Of a stretch of DNA of 64,000 nt, positions 49,146 to 59,436 are shown piece after piece; within the stretch, counting starts at the first letter, position 1, and each line of letters starts with the position of its first letter. Both the position numbers and the translations under genes were made by a program. Below the pieces are notes generated by a model. The model was not told where the DNA came from, did no database searches, and was given only the letters and a program-made list of their open reading frames with translations. The stretch is from Geosiphon pyriformis (taxonomy: Eukaryota; Glomeromycota; Glomeromycetes; Archaeosporales; Geosiphonaceae), in the NCBI GenBank assembly GCA_016748015.1, contig JAAOMT010000282.1, forward strand, positions 1 through 64,000. Direction: 5' to 3'.

Positions 49146-49590
49146 TCATTATTTATTATTATTTAACTATTATTTATATTATTTAATTAACTATTTTTTT
49201 GACTTTTGACAGATAAATATACAAAGAGCTATATTCATTGAGAGTGGGAAACTCTCATATACCTCTCTAATAATAGGGATTACTCAAAATGCTGAAACAC
49301 TCGAGTATGGGATTGTGATGGAGCTTGCAGAAAGTGGAGATATGCGAAAATTTCTGTCAAAAAATTCTCATTCTAATCCTCGGAATAATAAATTATGGAC
49401 AACCAAAAATATTATTAAAGGACTTGATAGAATTCATTTTAAGCAATCATCAGAAAAGAACATTAAAGAAACTGCAGAAAGCGATGACACAAAAAAGACT
49501 TTAACTAAAATTCATCCAAACGCAGTTTATACAAGTCGTCTTTTAACTTTAAAAATGATTGAAGGATCTAATGGTTTGTTCATTATTTAA
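48600..49590 (+). pseudogene. Truncated protein-kinase-like gene lacking the catalytic loop
   Basis: Exon 1 (48600-49046) and exon 2 (49213-49590) join in phase 0 to give 274 residues. Residues 16-37 carry a Cys cluster (CNKCEEC, then CGAC) that could bind zinc and is typical of expanded Glomeromycotina kinases. WIPWDRLKDINKIAKG leads into the glycine loop GEFGVIYKA (92-100), and VTIKF supplies the ATP-binding Lys at 134. Exon 2 gives the hinge-like YGIVMELAESGDMRKFL and the start of the next helix (GLDRIH). Where family members continue with the HRD catalytic loop and DFG, this one diverges into a Lys/Thr/Ser-rich tail and stops. It therefore has an N-lobe but no catalytic machinery: a pseudogene or a pseudokinase fragment. 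The intron contains a long (ATT)n run. Confidence 0.75.
49048..49165 (+). repeat. (ATT)n run inside the kinase intron
   Basis: About 100 bp of ATT/TTC-interrupted trinucleotide repeat lying just after the 5' splice site of intron 1. Reading it as protein gives meaningless poly-Leu or poly-Tyr. Confidence 0.85.
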
Positions 49591-50434
49591 TTTATTTAAT
49601 TTATTTAATTCAATTTTGGTTTAGATTATATTTTTAACTTGTTTTATTTTCATCTATGAATTCTAATTAACAAGAACTTATTTATATCCCTGAAGGTAAG
49701 AAGCTAAAGAAAGGTTTAATATGATTATTTACTCTTGTTAACGTTTTTTTCTCGGTATTTTATTTAGATGACTCTAAAAAATGATTGGTGAACATGATAT
49801 TTTGATTATTTAAGTTTCTTTTCTTTTAAATTGATCTAATAATAAAAAGGTTGATACACTAGAATTTTTCATTTAACATCTTTAATTATAAATAGTATTT
49901 TTATCATAATTCAATAACAATATTTATTAAGCTTATTAATATTATTCCTAGTTTTATGTTTAACGTTGTACTTAAAAAACAATTTGAAACTTTTATTTTT
50001 GTTAAAAATATAATTTATATTAAAACAATAACGAAAAATTATTATTCTGCAAATAAAAATAAAATATAATTTTTTTTTAAAATCAAATGTCAAAAATCAA
50101 AGTTATTAATATTTACATAATGGATAAGGTCTATTTTGAATGAAATGAAGTAATCAAGAGCTAAAGCATCCTTTTCATGGTCATTAATGAATTTACCTTA
50201 AATAACCAAAGATATACGAAAAGACGTCTTTAGGTTTTAAACCAAATATAAAAGACAGTAATTGTTTAATATGATCTCGAGATTAAAACCTTTCTAGAAA
50301 ACTCCTAATTAAACTTCGAGAGCAAGTAAGAAATTTCTATAAGGATTCTTTCACATTGTATTAAAAGATTTTCTTTCATCCTAATTCAAAATATTCCTTT
50401 CTCATTTTTCATTCAAAGAATTCAAAACCTAAAA
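49591..50434. other. Intergenic AT-rich DNA
   Basis: No gene is supported. The last 150 bp become slightly less AT-rich ahead of the small secreted protein pseudogene. Confidence 0.5.
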
Positions 50435-50765
50435 ATGAAAAAGATTTTGACCTCAATTCAATACCTTCTTGCATTTATTCTTTTTACAAAGTCAGTCTCG
50501 CTGTCCCACTAGTATATACGATTTGCCAAACAATCAACAATAATAGTTGAGTCGGATGATATATATTTACAGAGATATTTCTGGTAAAAAAGAATTTATA
50601 AAAAAAATTAAAAAACTTAAAAAATTTAAATAAATTTAAAATATTTTCTTAATAGGAACAATAAAAGCCGGCTCTAGTGACCACCATCTCATTAAAGATA
50701 TATGCATAACTGGTTCTATTGCTTTATTTTTCGCTTTCACGCTACAAGAAATAATTGATTGGTAA
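50435..50765 (+). pseudogene. Broken member of the CQxxC small secreted protein family
   Basis: From an ATG at 50435 a signal-peptide-like start reads MKKILTSIQYLLAF then ILFTKSVSL. A one-base shift is needed to enter VPLVYTICQT, which aligns with GPVAFAVCQT of the intact member at 52.4-52.7 kb. In that frame two TGA codons (50548-50550 and 50557-50559) sit where the intact gene has Trp and Cys, at identical spacing. A GTAAAA donor at 50584 and an AG acceptor at 50655 flank an intron in the family position. Exon 2 gives GTIKAGSSDHHL and IKDICITGS, then TAA. It lies on the opposite strand to its two relatives. The gene is broken by at least three changes. Confidence 0.7.
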
Positions 50766-51076
50766 ATTTCTTGTTGAATTTATTTTATTTCAAACAAACT
50801 AAATAAAAATATGTAATTAGAATATGAGAAAGAGTTGAAAATACTTTTTCTTAATTTTATATCTAAAAATAAAAACCGAAATTAATGTAAACCATACAAA
50901 TATTATCAAATATTGTAAATTATCTTGTAAATTTTAAAAAATGTTGTTTGACAAAATATGAAAAGAATTATTTGAAATTTTTATAAGCAATATATACGGT
51001 GAGTATACAATAAAAGATGCAAAAAAAGAATTTTGAAAGTATATATATAAAATATTTTAGATAAAAGATTAAATTA

Positions 51077-51120
<44 letters not shown>

Positions 51121-51930
51121 CATTGTCAAAAATATTGGGGTACTAAATTATTAATTATTTGGATAAATAAAAATAATTTTCATAATTTAACAAAAAATGT
51201 TTAATATATATATATAATTTATTACAAAAAAAAATTAAATAAAAAATTTTTTTGTTCATAAACAATTATAATTAAAATTTAAAATACATTTAATAATAAT
51301 AAACAGAAATTTTGTTAAAAATATAAATTTTTTATAAAATATTTTATATTCAAACTATTTCGTTTTTGTAAACTTTAAAATATAAATAGAAATTATTAAT
51401 TATTTAAATAATAATAATAATAATAATAATAATTTTCGTTTTTGAACTTTTATTAAAAATCAAAGAAATTAGTAAAAAAAAAATTTATAATATTAATTTT
51501 AATTTAAGAAAAAAAAATTTTATAGAAAAACTAGATTATAAATATTGTATCACTAATATAATTAATAAAATTACCCATGATAAATTTTTTAAAGTTACAA
51601 TATGATTGTTTTGCAATTAATTTTATTATCAATAAAAAAAATATATTTATTTTTAATATTTATTTTAGTTAATTTTAATGACCAAATATTAATATTATAA
51701 TTTAAATTTTAAAATTTGTATAATTAAAACAAAAATTTTATTCAAAATTTTAATAATTACAAATTATTATAAAATATTTTGTTAATTGAGATTAATATTT
51801 TTTTAAAATTGATTTTATATTAAATAATTATGTAATATTTAATCTATTTTTTTTATTTTTATTCTAATTTATTTACTACATTTTTTACTTATTATTATTA
51901 TTATTATTATTATTGTCATTTTTATGTTTA
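50766..51930. other. AT-rich DNA with ATT runs
   Basis: Contains (ATT)n at about 51077-51124 and 51890-51915, and (AAT)n near 51410-51433. No gene is seen. Confidence 0.5.
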
Positions 51931-52115
51931 GGTTGGCCATAGTTAAAGCAGATAAATAAAATTAAACAAGTGAGGCCCAACCTTTATCTACGCATATAAA
52001 ACTAAATAAATTTTATAGTAGACGCAGCTCATGCTTTGTCCGCACGTGACCAGCTACCCGAGCCAGTATAATAATAAATAGGTATTATTGCGTACGCGTG
52101 ATCAGCCACCCGTTT
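51931..52115. repeat. GC-rich repeat patch with inverted and direct repeats
   Basis: AGGTTGGCC (51931) and GGCCCAACCT (about 51974-51983) are inverted copies 40 bp apart. Downstream GCACGTGACCAGCTACCCG and a TACGCGTGATCAGCCACCCG-like block are direct copies roughly 50 bp apart (near 52041 and 52092). The patch stands out as GC-rich between AT-rich flanks, and may be a small non-autonomous element or a regulatory module. Confidence 0.4.
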
Positions 52116-52365
52116 TGTGAAAATAATTCTTAAAATATATTATCATGATTTTGTAATTATTATTAAAAATCCCAAATAATTAATTTGATAAAACAATATA
52201 TTATTGTTTATATCAGAAAAATATCAAAGAGCATTTTTATTTGATTAAAATTTTACGAAATTTAAAGATCGGTCATTTAAAATTTAACTTTGAAACAAAA
52301 ATTTAAAATCATTGAATGTGTAAAATCTTAGAATACATTTTCCCATGACAACACAATTAACCAGT
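52116..52365. other. Intergenic DNA
   Basis: Short AT-rich 3' flank of the secreted protein gene; nothing else is seen. Confidence 0.4.
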
Positions 52366-52721
52366 TCAAGGGGTTGGAGCGATGAGTAAGCTACCGCATG
52401 CAGCCATACACAATCCTTGGGCGACGTTACATCCTGCAGCGGCAAGAGGAGCCGCAAGACCTCCAGATACGGTACCTTTGAGAGAAAATTTTGAAAATGA
52501 AAAATGGGAAAATTTCAGAAAAATTAGATTCCAAATTTTAAATCAACTTTTTTTCTTTTTTTACCGGCAACGAGCCCAGCAGTAGCATAACAAGATACCC
52601 ATCCAGCGTTACAAGCGGTTTGGCACACCGCAAAAGCTACCGGCCCTCCCATTGAAACTTGGCTAAAGCAACCAAGGATAACGAGCGAGATAAAAAGAGA
52701 TGTCATGGGTCCAGCTTTCAT
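52366..52721 (-). CDS. Cys-patterned small secreted protein (CQxxC family), intact
   Basis: Exon 1 (52565-52721) and exon 2 (52366-52475) splice in phase 1 to give 88 residues. The ATG at 52721 is preferred: the open frame begins only two codons earlier, at a GTG. MKAGPMTSLFISLVILGC then FSQVSMG is a clear signal peptide. The mature chain reads GPVAFAVCQTACNAGWVSCY, a Gly/Ala-rich linker (GLVAGTVSGGLAAPL), then AAAGCNVAQGLCMAAC, giving six regularly spaced Cys (C-x3-C-x6-C, then C-x6-C-x3-C), nearly mirror-symmetric. Similar short secreted proteins with CQ-x-ACN and QGxCMAAC motifs occur widely in fungi and some animals; their function is unknown to me. A second intact member (59.1-59.4 kb, same strand) and a broken one (50.4 kb) flank it. 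Confidence 0.8.
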
Positions 52722-53430
52722 TTTCACTGTTCAGTAGTAAAAGAAATTTTAAAGTGATAATAAAACATGAGAACTTTTTGAAGTTGATGATAAAAAAATT
52801 TAAAATAAATTCTTTCACTTAATCGAAGCTACAAAAAGGTCAAGAAGTTATGCTTATATACCTTCGATTTTTTTAGGTAGAGGAATTTCGTGCGAAAAGA
52901 GAAAGGACGAAGAGCTTATGGATTTTTTGTAAAAATTATCTTCAATTTATATATATGTTATATGTGTGGCTACACTTATAATCTATTTATGCGATCTCAA
53001 CGTCATTGTTTTGATATTAATCAAAGTCGTAGTAAAATTTTTAAGGTTTGGAAAAATGAATGTGACTTTTTATTTTACAAACTTTGCCTAAATTTGGGAC
53101 AATCAGTAAAAGAAGAACGATTCAAGTTTTTAGTTTTCACATGTTGTACAATTATTTATTTTCATGGACATCGCTTACTACGTATCTATTGTTCCCACTT
53201 TTTAGTTATAAAACATGGATTTAACTAAAATTGGGAATAAATAGTTTTAATTCCTAGTTTAAAAGTTAAAGAATATTTTAAAATCCGTTAAGATATATTG
53301 ATATTAATAATTTTCCGGAAATATTTAAAATATAGTCATCTTTTAAAGTTAAAAAAAATTCTACTAAAAATACTTTGACTTATAGAAAAAGAAAGAGTTT
53401 GGTTGGGGAGAAAAGAAGTTTCACAAAGCT
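52722..53430. other. Intergenic DNA upstream of the secreted protein gene
   Basis: Holds the promoter side of the 52.4-52.7 kb gene. A 112-codon plus-strand frame at 52890-53228 has several hydrophobic and Cys-containing stretches (YICYMCGY) but no start context, splice pattern or motif that I can defend. It could be a divergent small gene; I leave it unassigned. Confidence 0.3.
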
Positions 53431-53466
53431 TTGGCTTTGGCTTTGGCTTTGCCTTTGCCTTTGCCT
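53431..53466. repeat. TTTGGC/TTTGCC hexanucleotide repeat
   Basis: Three TTTGGC units switch to three TTTGCC units, a short GC-containing minisatellite in AT-rich DNA. Confidence 0.8.
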
Positions 53467-54164
53467 AGAAGAAAAACCCCCCACTTGTTTAACATTAAAA
53501 AGATTTAAATATATGAAATGAAAGGTTTTAATCATTTTTTGTGTGAACATTAATCTTTTTGTGTGAGCATTAATCTAATGTATATTGCAAATCAAACAAC
53601 AAATATATATTAATTAGTTATAATTTTTAATTTTTATTACTCGTTATCCAATTAAATTCTTATTGTAAATTAAAAAATTGATATGATCGTGCTTATTTTC
53701 AGTTTCAAAACAAGATATCTTATGAAGTTTAATCGACATTAGATTTCCTTAAATATAATTATTATTAATAATAATAAACCTTCGGATATAAAAAGATCTT
53801 CCCGGGAAAAACCTGTAATCTCTAAAAGAGGAAATGTCTTTCCGATATATATTTCGAAAAATAGAATTCTATTTGCAGATAAATTTTCTCATACGTAACA
53901 AAGACTTTTAGTTTGTAATATAACAAAACCCATCACATGCTTCTATGAGTAAAATAGAAAAGAATAACGTAAATAACTTCAAACAAAGAACTGTGCCAAA
54001 AAAAATATTGTCATTTGTATCATGCTATCGAAAAATCTAAAATCGACTGATGAAATTGTAGTACAAAATTAAAGCCTTTTTATTATATCAATATTTGAGA
54101 AATTTTTAATTTTATAAAGTATTTAAAATGGAAATTTTTTTTGTCTTTGACACATTTTACTCCG

Positions 54165-54212
54165 CTAAGCTTCTAAGCTTCTAAGATTCTAAGCTTCTAA
54201 GCTTCTAAGCTT
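54165..54212. repeat. 9-bp tandem repeat (CTAAGCTTC/T)
   Basis: Five tandem units of CTAAGCTT(C/T), one mutated to CTAAGATTC. Each unit contains a HindIII palindrome AAGCTT. Confidence 0.85.
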
Positions 54213-54885
54213 TAATTAAATCTTGGTGAAACTTTATAAATATTTAATTTCTCAAAAACATATTCACTATAAAGTTTTAATCTTGAAAAAACATTTAACG
54301 ATTATTTTAAGTTTCCGAATTTAAAATTGAAAATGAATTAAAAAAGTTTTTATCACAGTCTTTATCATCATAATTTTGAAAAATTGGTTCGATTTAATAA
54401 GCTTCATTTCAAAAGATATTTTAATTTTGGAAAATAATTCAAAAAAATTTGACTATGATGAATTATAATTTGCTTTTTTATTAATTTATTAATTAATTAA
54501 TTAATCAATCAACCTAATATTCAATTTTTTTTTAATTTTTTTTCAATAAAATATATATAAATTTTAAAATTTTTTTTATAATAATTAATAAAGATTTGAT
54601 ACTAACTTATTTAAACAATAAATAAAAAAGAATTATTCATTTAAAATAACACGGGAAACTAATAATAATAATATTAATAAAAAAAAAATTCAGCAAATAT
54701 TATCTTTATATACATATTAAAAAAATTTGTTTAGAACCACGTTAAAATTTTATCAGTTAATTCAATTATATAAATTATATGAAAATTAAACGTATAATTT
54801 TGAAAATGATTACTGATAACATAACTTAATTTCATGAAAATCTTTGTCGAAATGAGATTCGAAATTATATTTTAAATTAGAAAAT

Positions 54886-54923
<38 letters not shown>

Positions 54924-57247
54924 TCAAAAAATATTTTAAATAAAAATTTCGAAAAAACCCAAAACATAAAAATCATTATGATACTATTTATTTAAATTAG
55001 TCCGAAGACTAAATACCATACATACCATGGTTAATTCCATATTGTAAAATAATTCAAAAAAATTTAACAAAAAAAAATAATAATAAAAGTATATTTTGTT
55101 TTTATTAATTTAACCTAATATTTGATTTATTACTTTTTATAAAAATTAATAAAAATTTAAAACTAATTTATTTTAAACAATAAATATATAAACAAATATA
55201 TAATAATATATATATATATTTATATATTTATATATATTGAAAAAATCTTATTTATAAAATTATAATCATCATATTAAAAATTCATCAATTAATTAAATCA
55301 TATAATTTATATAAAATTATAATTAAGAATTTTAACTTAAAATTAAATTTATAATTTTTTTTTTATAAAATTTCAAAAAATTTGATGCTTTTTTTCAAAA
55401 TTTTATTTTCATTATATAAAGTCCAAATTTTAGTTTTTAATAATTTCCAATTATTAAGATGTATACACATATTTAAATTGAATTCATACAAATTCATTAT
55501 TTTTCTCCTTAAATTTCAAAATCATCTTTTTATTTATTGCCTTTATTTCTTAATAAACTTGTTTGAAAATTTTTATTTGGTCTTCAAGTGTTTCTTGAGT
55601 GACTTTTATTATTTCTAAAAAATTCTTTGTTTAAATTAAATATGAGTTCATCTTTAAGTTGATTAAGAATTGTTGAAGTAAGAAATTTCTTTTGGAAACT
55701 TTCTTGAAACTTCTATGAATTATAGTAAAAATTGAATAATCATAAAAGAAAGAATAAGTAAAACATTATTTTATTTACTCACTAAATTTGTAGGTCTTCT
55801 CCATACAGTTGTGAAACGCAAATACATAATAGGCGGTTTTTAACCTCTAAGATTTCAACCATGTTGGTCACTTAAATAGCATGATGGCCATTTGAATTCT
55901 CTCGTTAGATTTCTAAATTAACAATATAAATCAAGAAATTAGGCTCAAATTATTATATCAAACAGTTGTTTTCAGTATGACATAATTTTTTTTTTACATA
56001 ACTTGATTTACCAAGCTCTTTTTTTTTGAAACAAATGTGGCATATCTACCTACTGTCAATGGTTTTAAAATTGTCATCATATGAATTTTAATGTACTTAT
56101 ACTTCTTGCTCATTAATTAGTACTATTGTTCCAAGAATGACAAAACAAGACGTTCATAACTTCTTTTAACCTTTGCCTCAATTATAAATTTGTGATCTTA
56201 AAAAGTTATGACGGTAGTAGTTCTATAAAATCATGATTATTCTTAGTAGTACTTGCATATATTTCGGTTTTAAACATGGTCATCGACTTTGGGTGGTGTA
56301 GTTATTTTGAAAGTAATAATTTATATATCCGACTTTCAAATTATTTAGAGAGAATTTTGTATATATCTATATTTCATTTGGTAATAATTCAGTTTGGGTG
56401 AAACTAGCTAGTTGCTAAATTACCCTTAGAATCCAAATAAAAATATTAAGTTCCAAATAGAGTTAAAAACATTTTTATCATGGTTTTTAAAAGCAAAAAT
56501 TTTCAAATTTATAGCTTGGAAACATATTTGATTTTCTAGGCCTTAAAAAATATATTTACAATAATAAGTTTTTGAAAGCTTTGCAATTTTTGAAATTTTT
56601 CTTTTTTTACTTTTGATATTTTTTGAAACTTGGGAAAAGCCTATAGAACATTTTTTTTCAATAAAATCCAAATTTTAATGCATGATTAACTTTTTTTATT
56701 ATTATATTTTATTTGGCCAAAATATTTTTTTTCATTTTTAAAATAGCAACTAATTTTTAGGATTCTTTCTAGTTTTTTGATTTGGTCTTTAAATTCTTAT
56801 ATGAGAATATTTTTAGATTTTTTGCCTTAGCAATTTTGTTTTCAACCTAAAAAATTAAAAATATTAAAATTCATTTTTTTAAACGATTTGAAAAATAAGT
56901 TAAAGTTATATCTTTTTTGGATGTTTGTACTTAATTTGTATAAGGATATCAGTGTTTCTCGCATAAATATTAAATATTTTTGGTTAAAGTTTTTTTTATT
57001 TTAAAAAATAAAAATATAGATAAAAAATAAAATTTTCATTTGATAAAGCTTTAAAACCTTTATTTTTGAATTTAGGAATTTACTTTTTGATATAAAGATT
57101 CATATTTTTTTGAGAAAATGAGTACAGATTTTTCATGAAACAAATCTTTTTAAATAATTAGTATTGAATATTTTAAACCATGAATGAAAAATATTCTTGA
57201 TTGCTTTTGCTAAATTAATAAACGATTAACAAATATGTGACCTATGT

Positions 57248-57271
57248 AAAAAAAAAAAAAAAAAAAAAAAA
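57248..57271. repeat. Poly-A tract of 24 bases
   Basis: The longest pure homopolymer of the window. It could be the trace of an old retroposed tail, but no matching element is visible upstream. Confidence 0.8.
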
Positions 57272-58661
57272 GACTACTCTTTCGGTATTTCAGAACATTG
57301 GTTTTAATTTGGTAATGTGAAAAAGACATAGGCAATCGATTTTAAAGCTGCTTTTAAATAAAATTTCTAAAAATTATAAAGCTAAATGATTCTCTAAAAA
57401 AAAGTTATTTCATGTTTAGCTACAAAAAATTTTTATGAATTTAAAATAAGATTTAATCAAGATTTTAGGGTAAAGAATATAATAAATTGTTTGGAAATTT
57501 TTTTTTTTGAATAAAATATTTCTATAATTTTCATTTCATTGATCTATAATCTAATAATAATAAGTGTTGCAAAACTGGCTTTAAAGTCTCATTTGACCTA
57601 GGGTGAGTTTTTTCTCATTGATTATGAAATAATATATATTGCCCTGCTATTAATGACATTACATCAATTTGGCAATCTAATTAATCTATAAGTTGACAAG
57701 TAAAAATACTTTTAGCAGATCTAATATCAGTATAAAAACTCTTTAATTAAACGTTTCGGAATTTTGACCAGCTGAATAAATGAAAACTCGTAAATTAATA
57801 GTTACCTCAGGGTGATATAAATAATTATTTTTAATAAAAAGTGGGTAATTGTCATTTAATAGCTATTTTCAAAATCTTAATATTTTTTATCTGGGCTTCA
57901 CTACTAATGGAAAGATTAAAGGAAAAATACGGTTTTAATCTGAATAATTTTATTTGTCATTTGTGTGTTTGAAAAAAGGTATCTCTTTTAAATTTAACGC
58001 TGGAAATATTCAGTACCAAACATTATGTGAGTTTGAAAAACTGTAATTTCATTGAGATGTCTCTTTACTTGTTGTCAAAGTTATTTTCTAGTATTTCTAA
58101 TTAAGAAGCTTTAATCGTTCTTGATTGTAAATATTAACCAAAAATATTCTAACAATATTATTTTAGATAATACTATTGTGACATTAAAATACTATTTTAA
58201 AAATACAATTGAATTATATTTAGCTTTTCCAACTCAATCAAAAAGGATACACAAAACTATTTCAATTAACAATTAATTATCTTGTTCATTGCAAAAAATT
58301 GAACAAGAAGCATTAATTTAGCAAATACCAAAAACTATTCTCATATTATTATAGTTCATAATTCGTTTCAAAACTCTAATCTTAATTATTTATAATATTT
58401 ACAAATAATAACTATTATTCTCAAATTTGATATTATAATTTTTATACAATTAATTAATCTTACAGCTGTAAAATTATATAAAAATTATTTTTATATATTA
58501 ATTAAATTTTTTGTTTTTAATATTTTTTTAATTAAATTAATTTAATTTTTAATAAATTTTTGATTTTTAATTCAATTTAAAATATTATATATTGAAATAT
58601 AACTTTTTTATTTGTTTTATAAATATTATGTTTTTTTTTACATATTTTTTAAGTAAAACTA

Positions 58662-58693
<32 letters not shown>

Positions 58694-59078
58694 GTGTTAA
58701 GATAACAAACAATAAATCACAAAAATAAATAAAAATTAATTAATTAATAAATTCAAATTAAAAGTTGTTTTTAATGTTTATTTTAAATTAAACTTAATTT
58801 TAAATAAATAATAAAAATTATAAATAATGGTAAATATTTTTTAAATAAAGAAAATTAATTTACTTTTATAATTAAATTAACCCTAAAAATAAGATTTAAA
58901 ATAAAAGTGTTTTACATGTTTATAGAAGTCAATAAATGAAATTATTATTCGCAATTCTCAATATTTTTGCACAATATAAAATTGTATGGCTCATATACAA
59001 TATTCAAATTTTATTTATATAAATAGCATCAATTCAATCAGGTTATTTTCAAAAAGTTGAGTGTTTGTTTGAGTGGAA

Positions 59079-59436
59079 CTAGCTTGATATAAAGACTGAA
59101 ACTGATCTCACAATCAATTCTGCAAAACCTGCGACACAAAAATCTTCGAGCGCATGACATCCTGAAGCTGCGAATGGAGCACTTGTTACGATTATTCCTG
59201 TCCCTAAAAATAAAATTCATATTTCATTAATAAAGCGATATCAGCAAAAATAGCTTCCAATTTTTATTTAATTTGAAATTAATTATATTACCAGAGAATA
59301 AAGCAACTAATAAAAAACAAGGAGTCCAAACAATCCAATGGCATGTTTTTTGACAGAGACCGAAAGTTATTGATCCTACCAGTGAAGTTTCCCAATGAAG
59401 CCAGGTAAGAATGGCCGCAAGCAATATAAAAAACAT
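59079..59436 (-). CDS. Diverged second member of the CQxxC small secreted protein family
   Basis: Exon 1 (59292-59436) and exon 2 (59079-59203) splice in phase 1, the same position and phase as the gene at 52.4-52.7 kb, and give 89 residues. MFFILLAAILTWLHW then ETSLVG is a likely signal peptide. The chain continues ITFGLCQKTCHWIVWTPC, then LFSGTGIIVTSAPFAASGCH and ALEDFCVAGF. Four family cysteines before and just after the intron and one later Cys are kept, but the last Cys of the C-x6-C-x3-C motif is replaced (CVAGFAEL). The middle of the chain is much more hydrophobic (WTPCFLLVALF), so it may insert in a membrane. It appears intact but strongly diverged, as if under relaxed or changed selection. 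Its pairing with the 52 kb gene suggests an old tandem duplication. Confidence 0.7.

Larger units (their letters stand above)
53467..59078. other. Long AT-rich interval without genes
   Basis: About 5.6 kb. It holds an AAGCTTCTA tandem repeat (54165-54212), a (TA)n run (about 54889-54917), a 24-base poly-A (57248-57271) and (ATT)n at 58666-58693. 54.5-55.4 kb and 58.4-58.9 kb are extremely AT-rich. The frame at 55382-55618 is Phe/Leu-rich by composition only. Confidence 0.5.

Noticed and set aside
49027-49209. Frame encoding a long poly-Tyr run
   Set aside because: It is the (ATT)n microsatellite inside the kinase intron read in another frame.
52890-53228. 112-codon plus-strand frame
   Set aside because: It has a few Cys and hydrophobic stretches but no signal, domain or splice evidence; kept only as a note in the interval entry.
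57248-57271. Retroposed gene tail
   Set aside because: A long poly-A exists, but no coding relic or target-site duplication is visible next to it.
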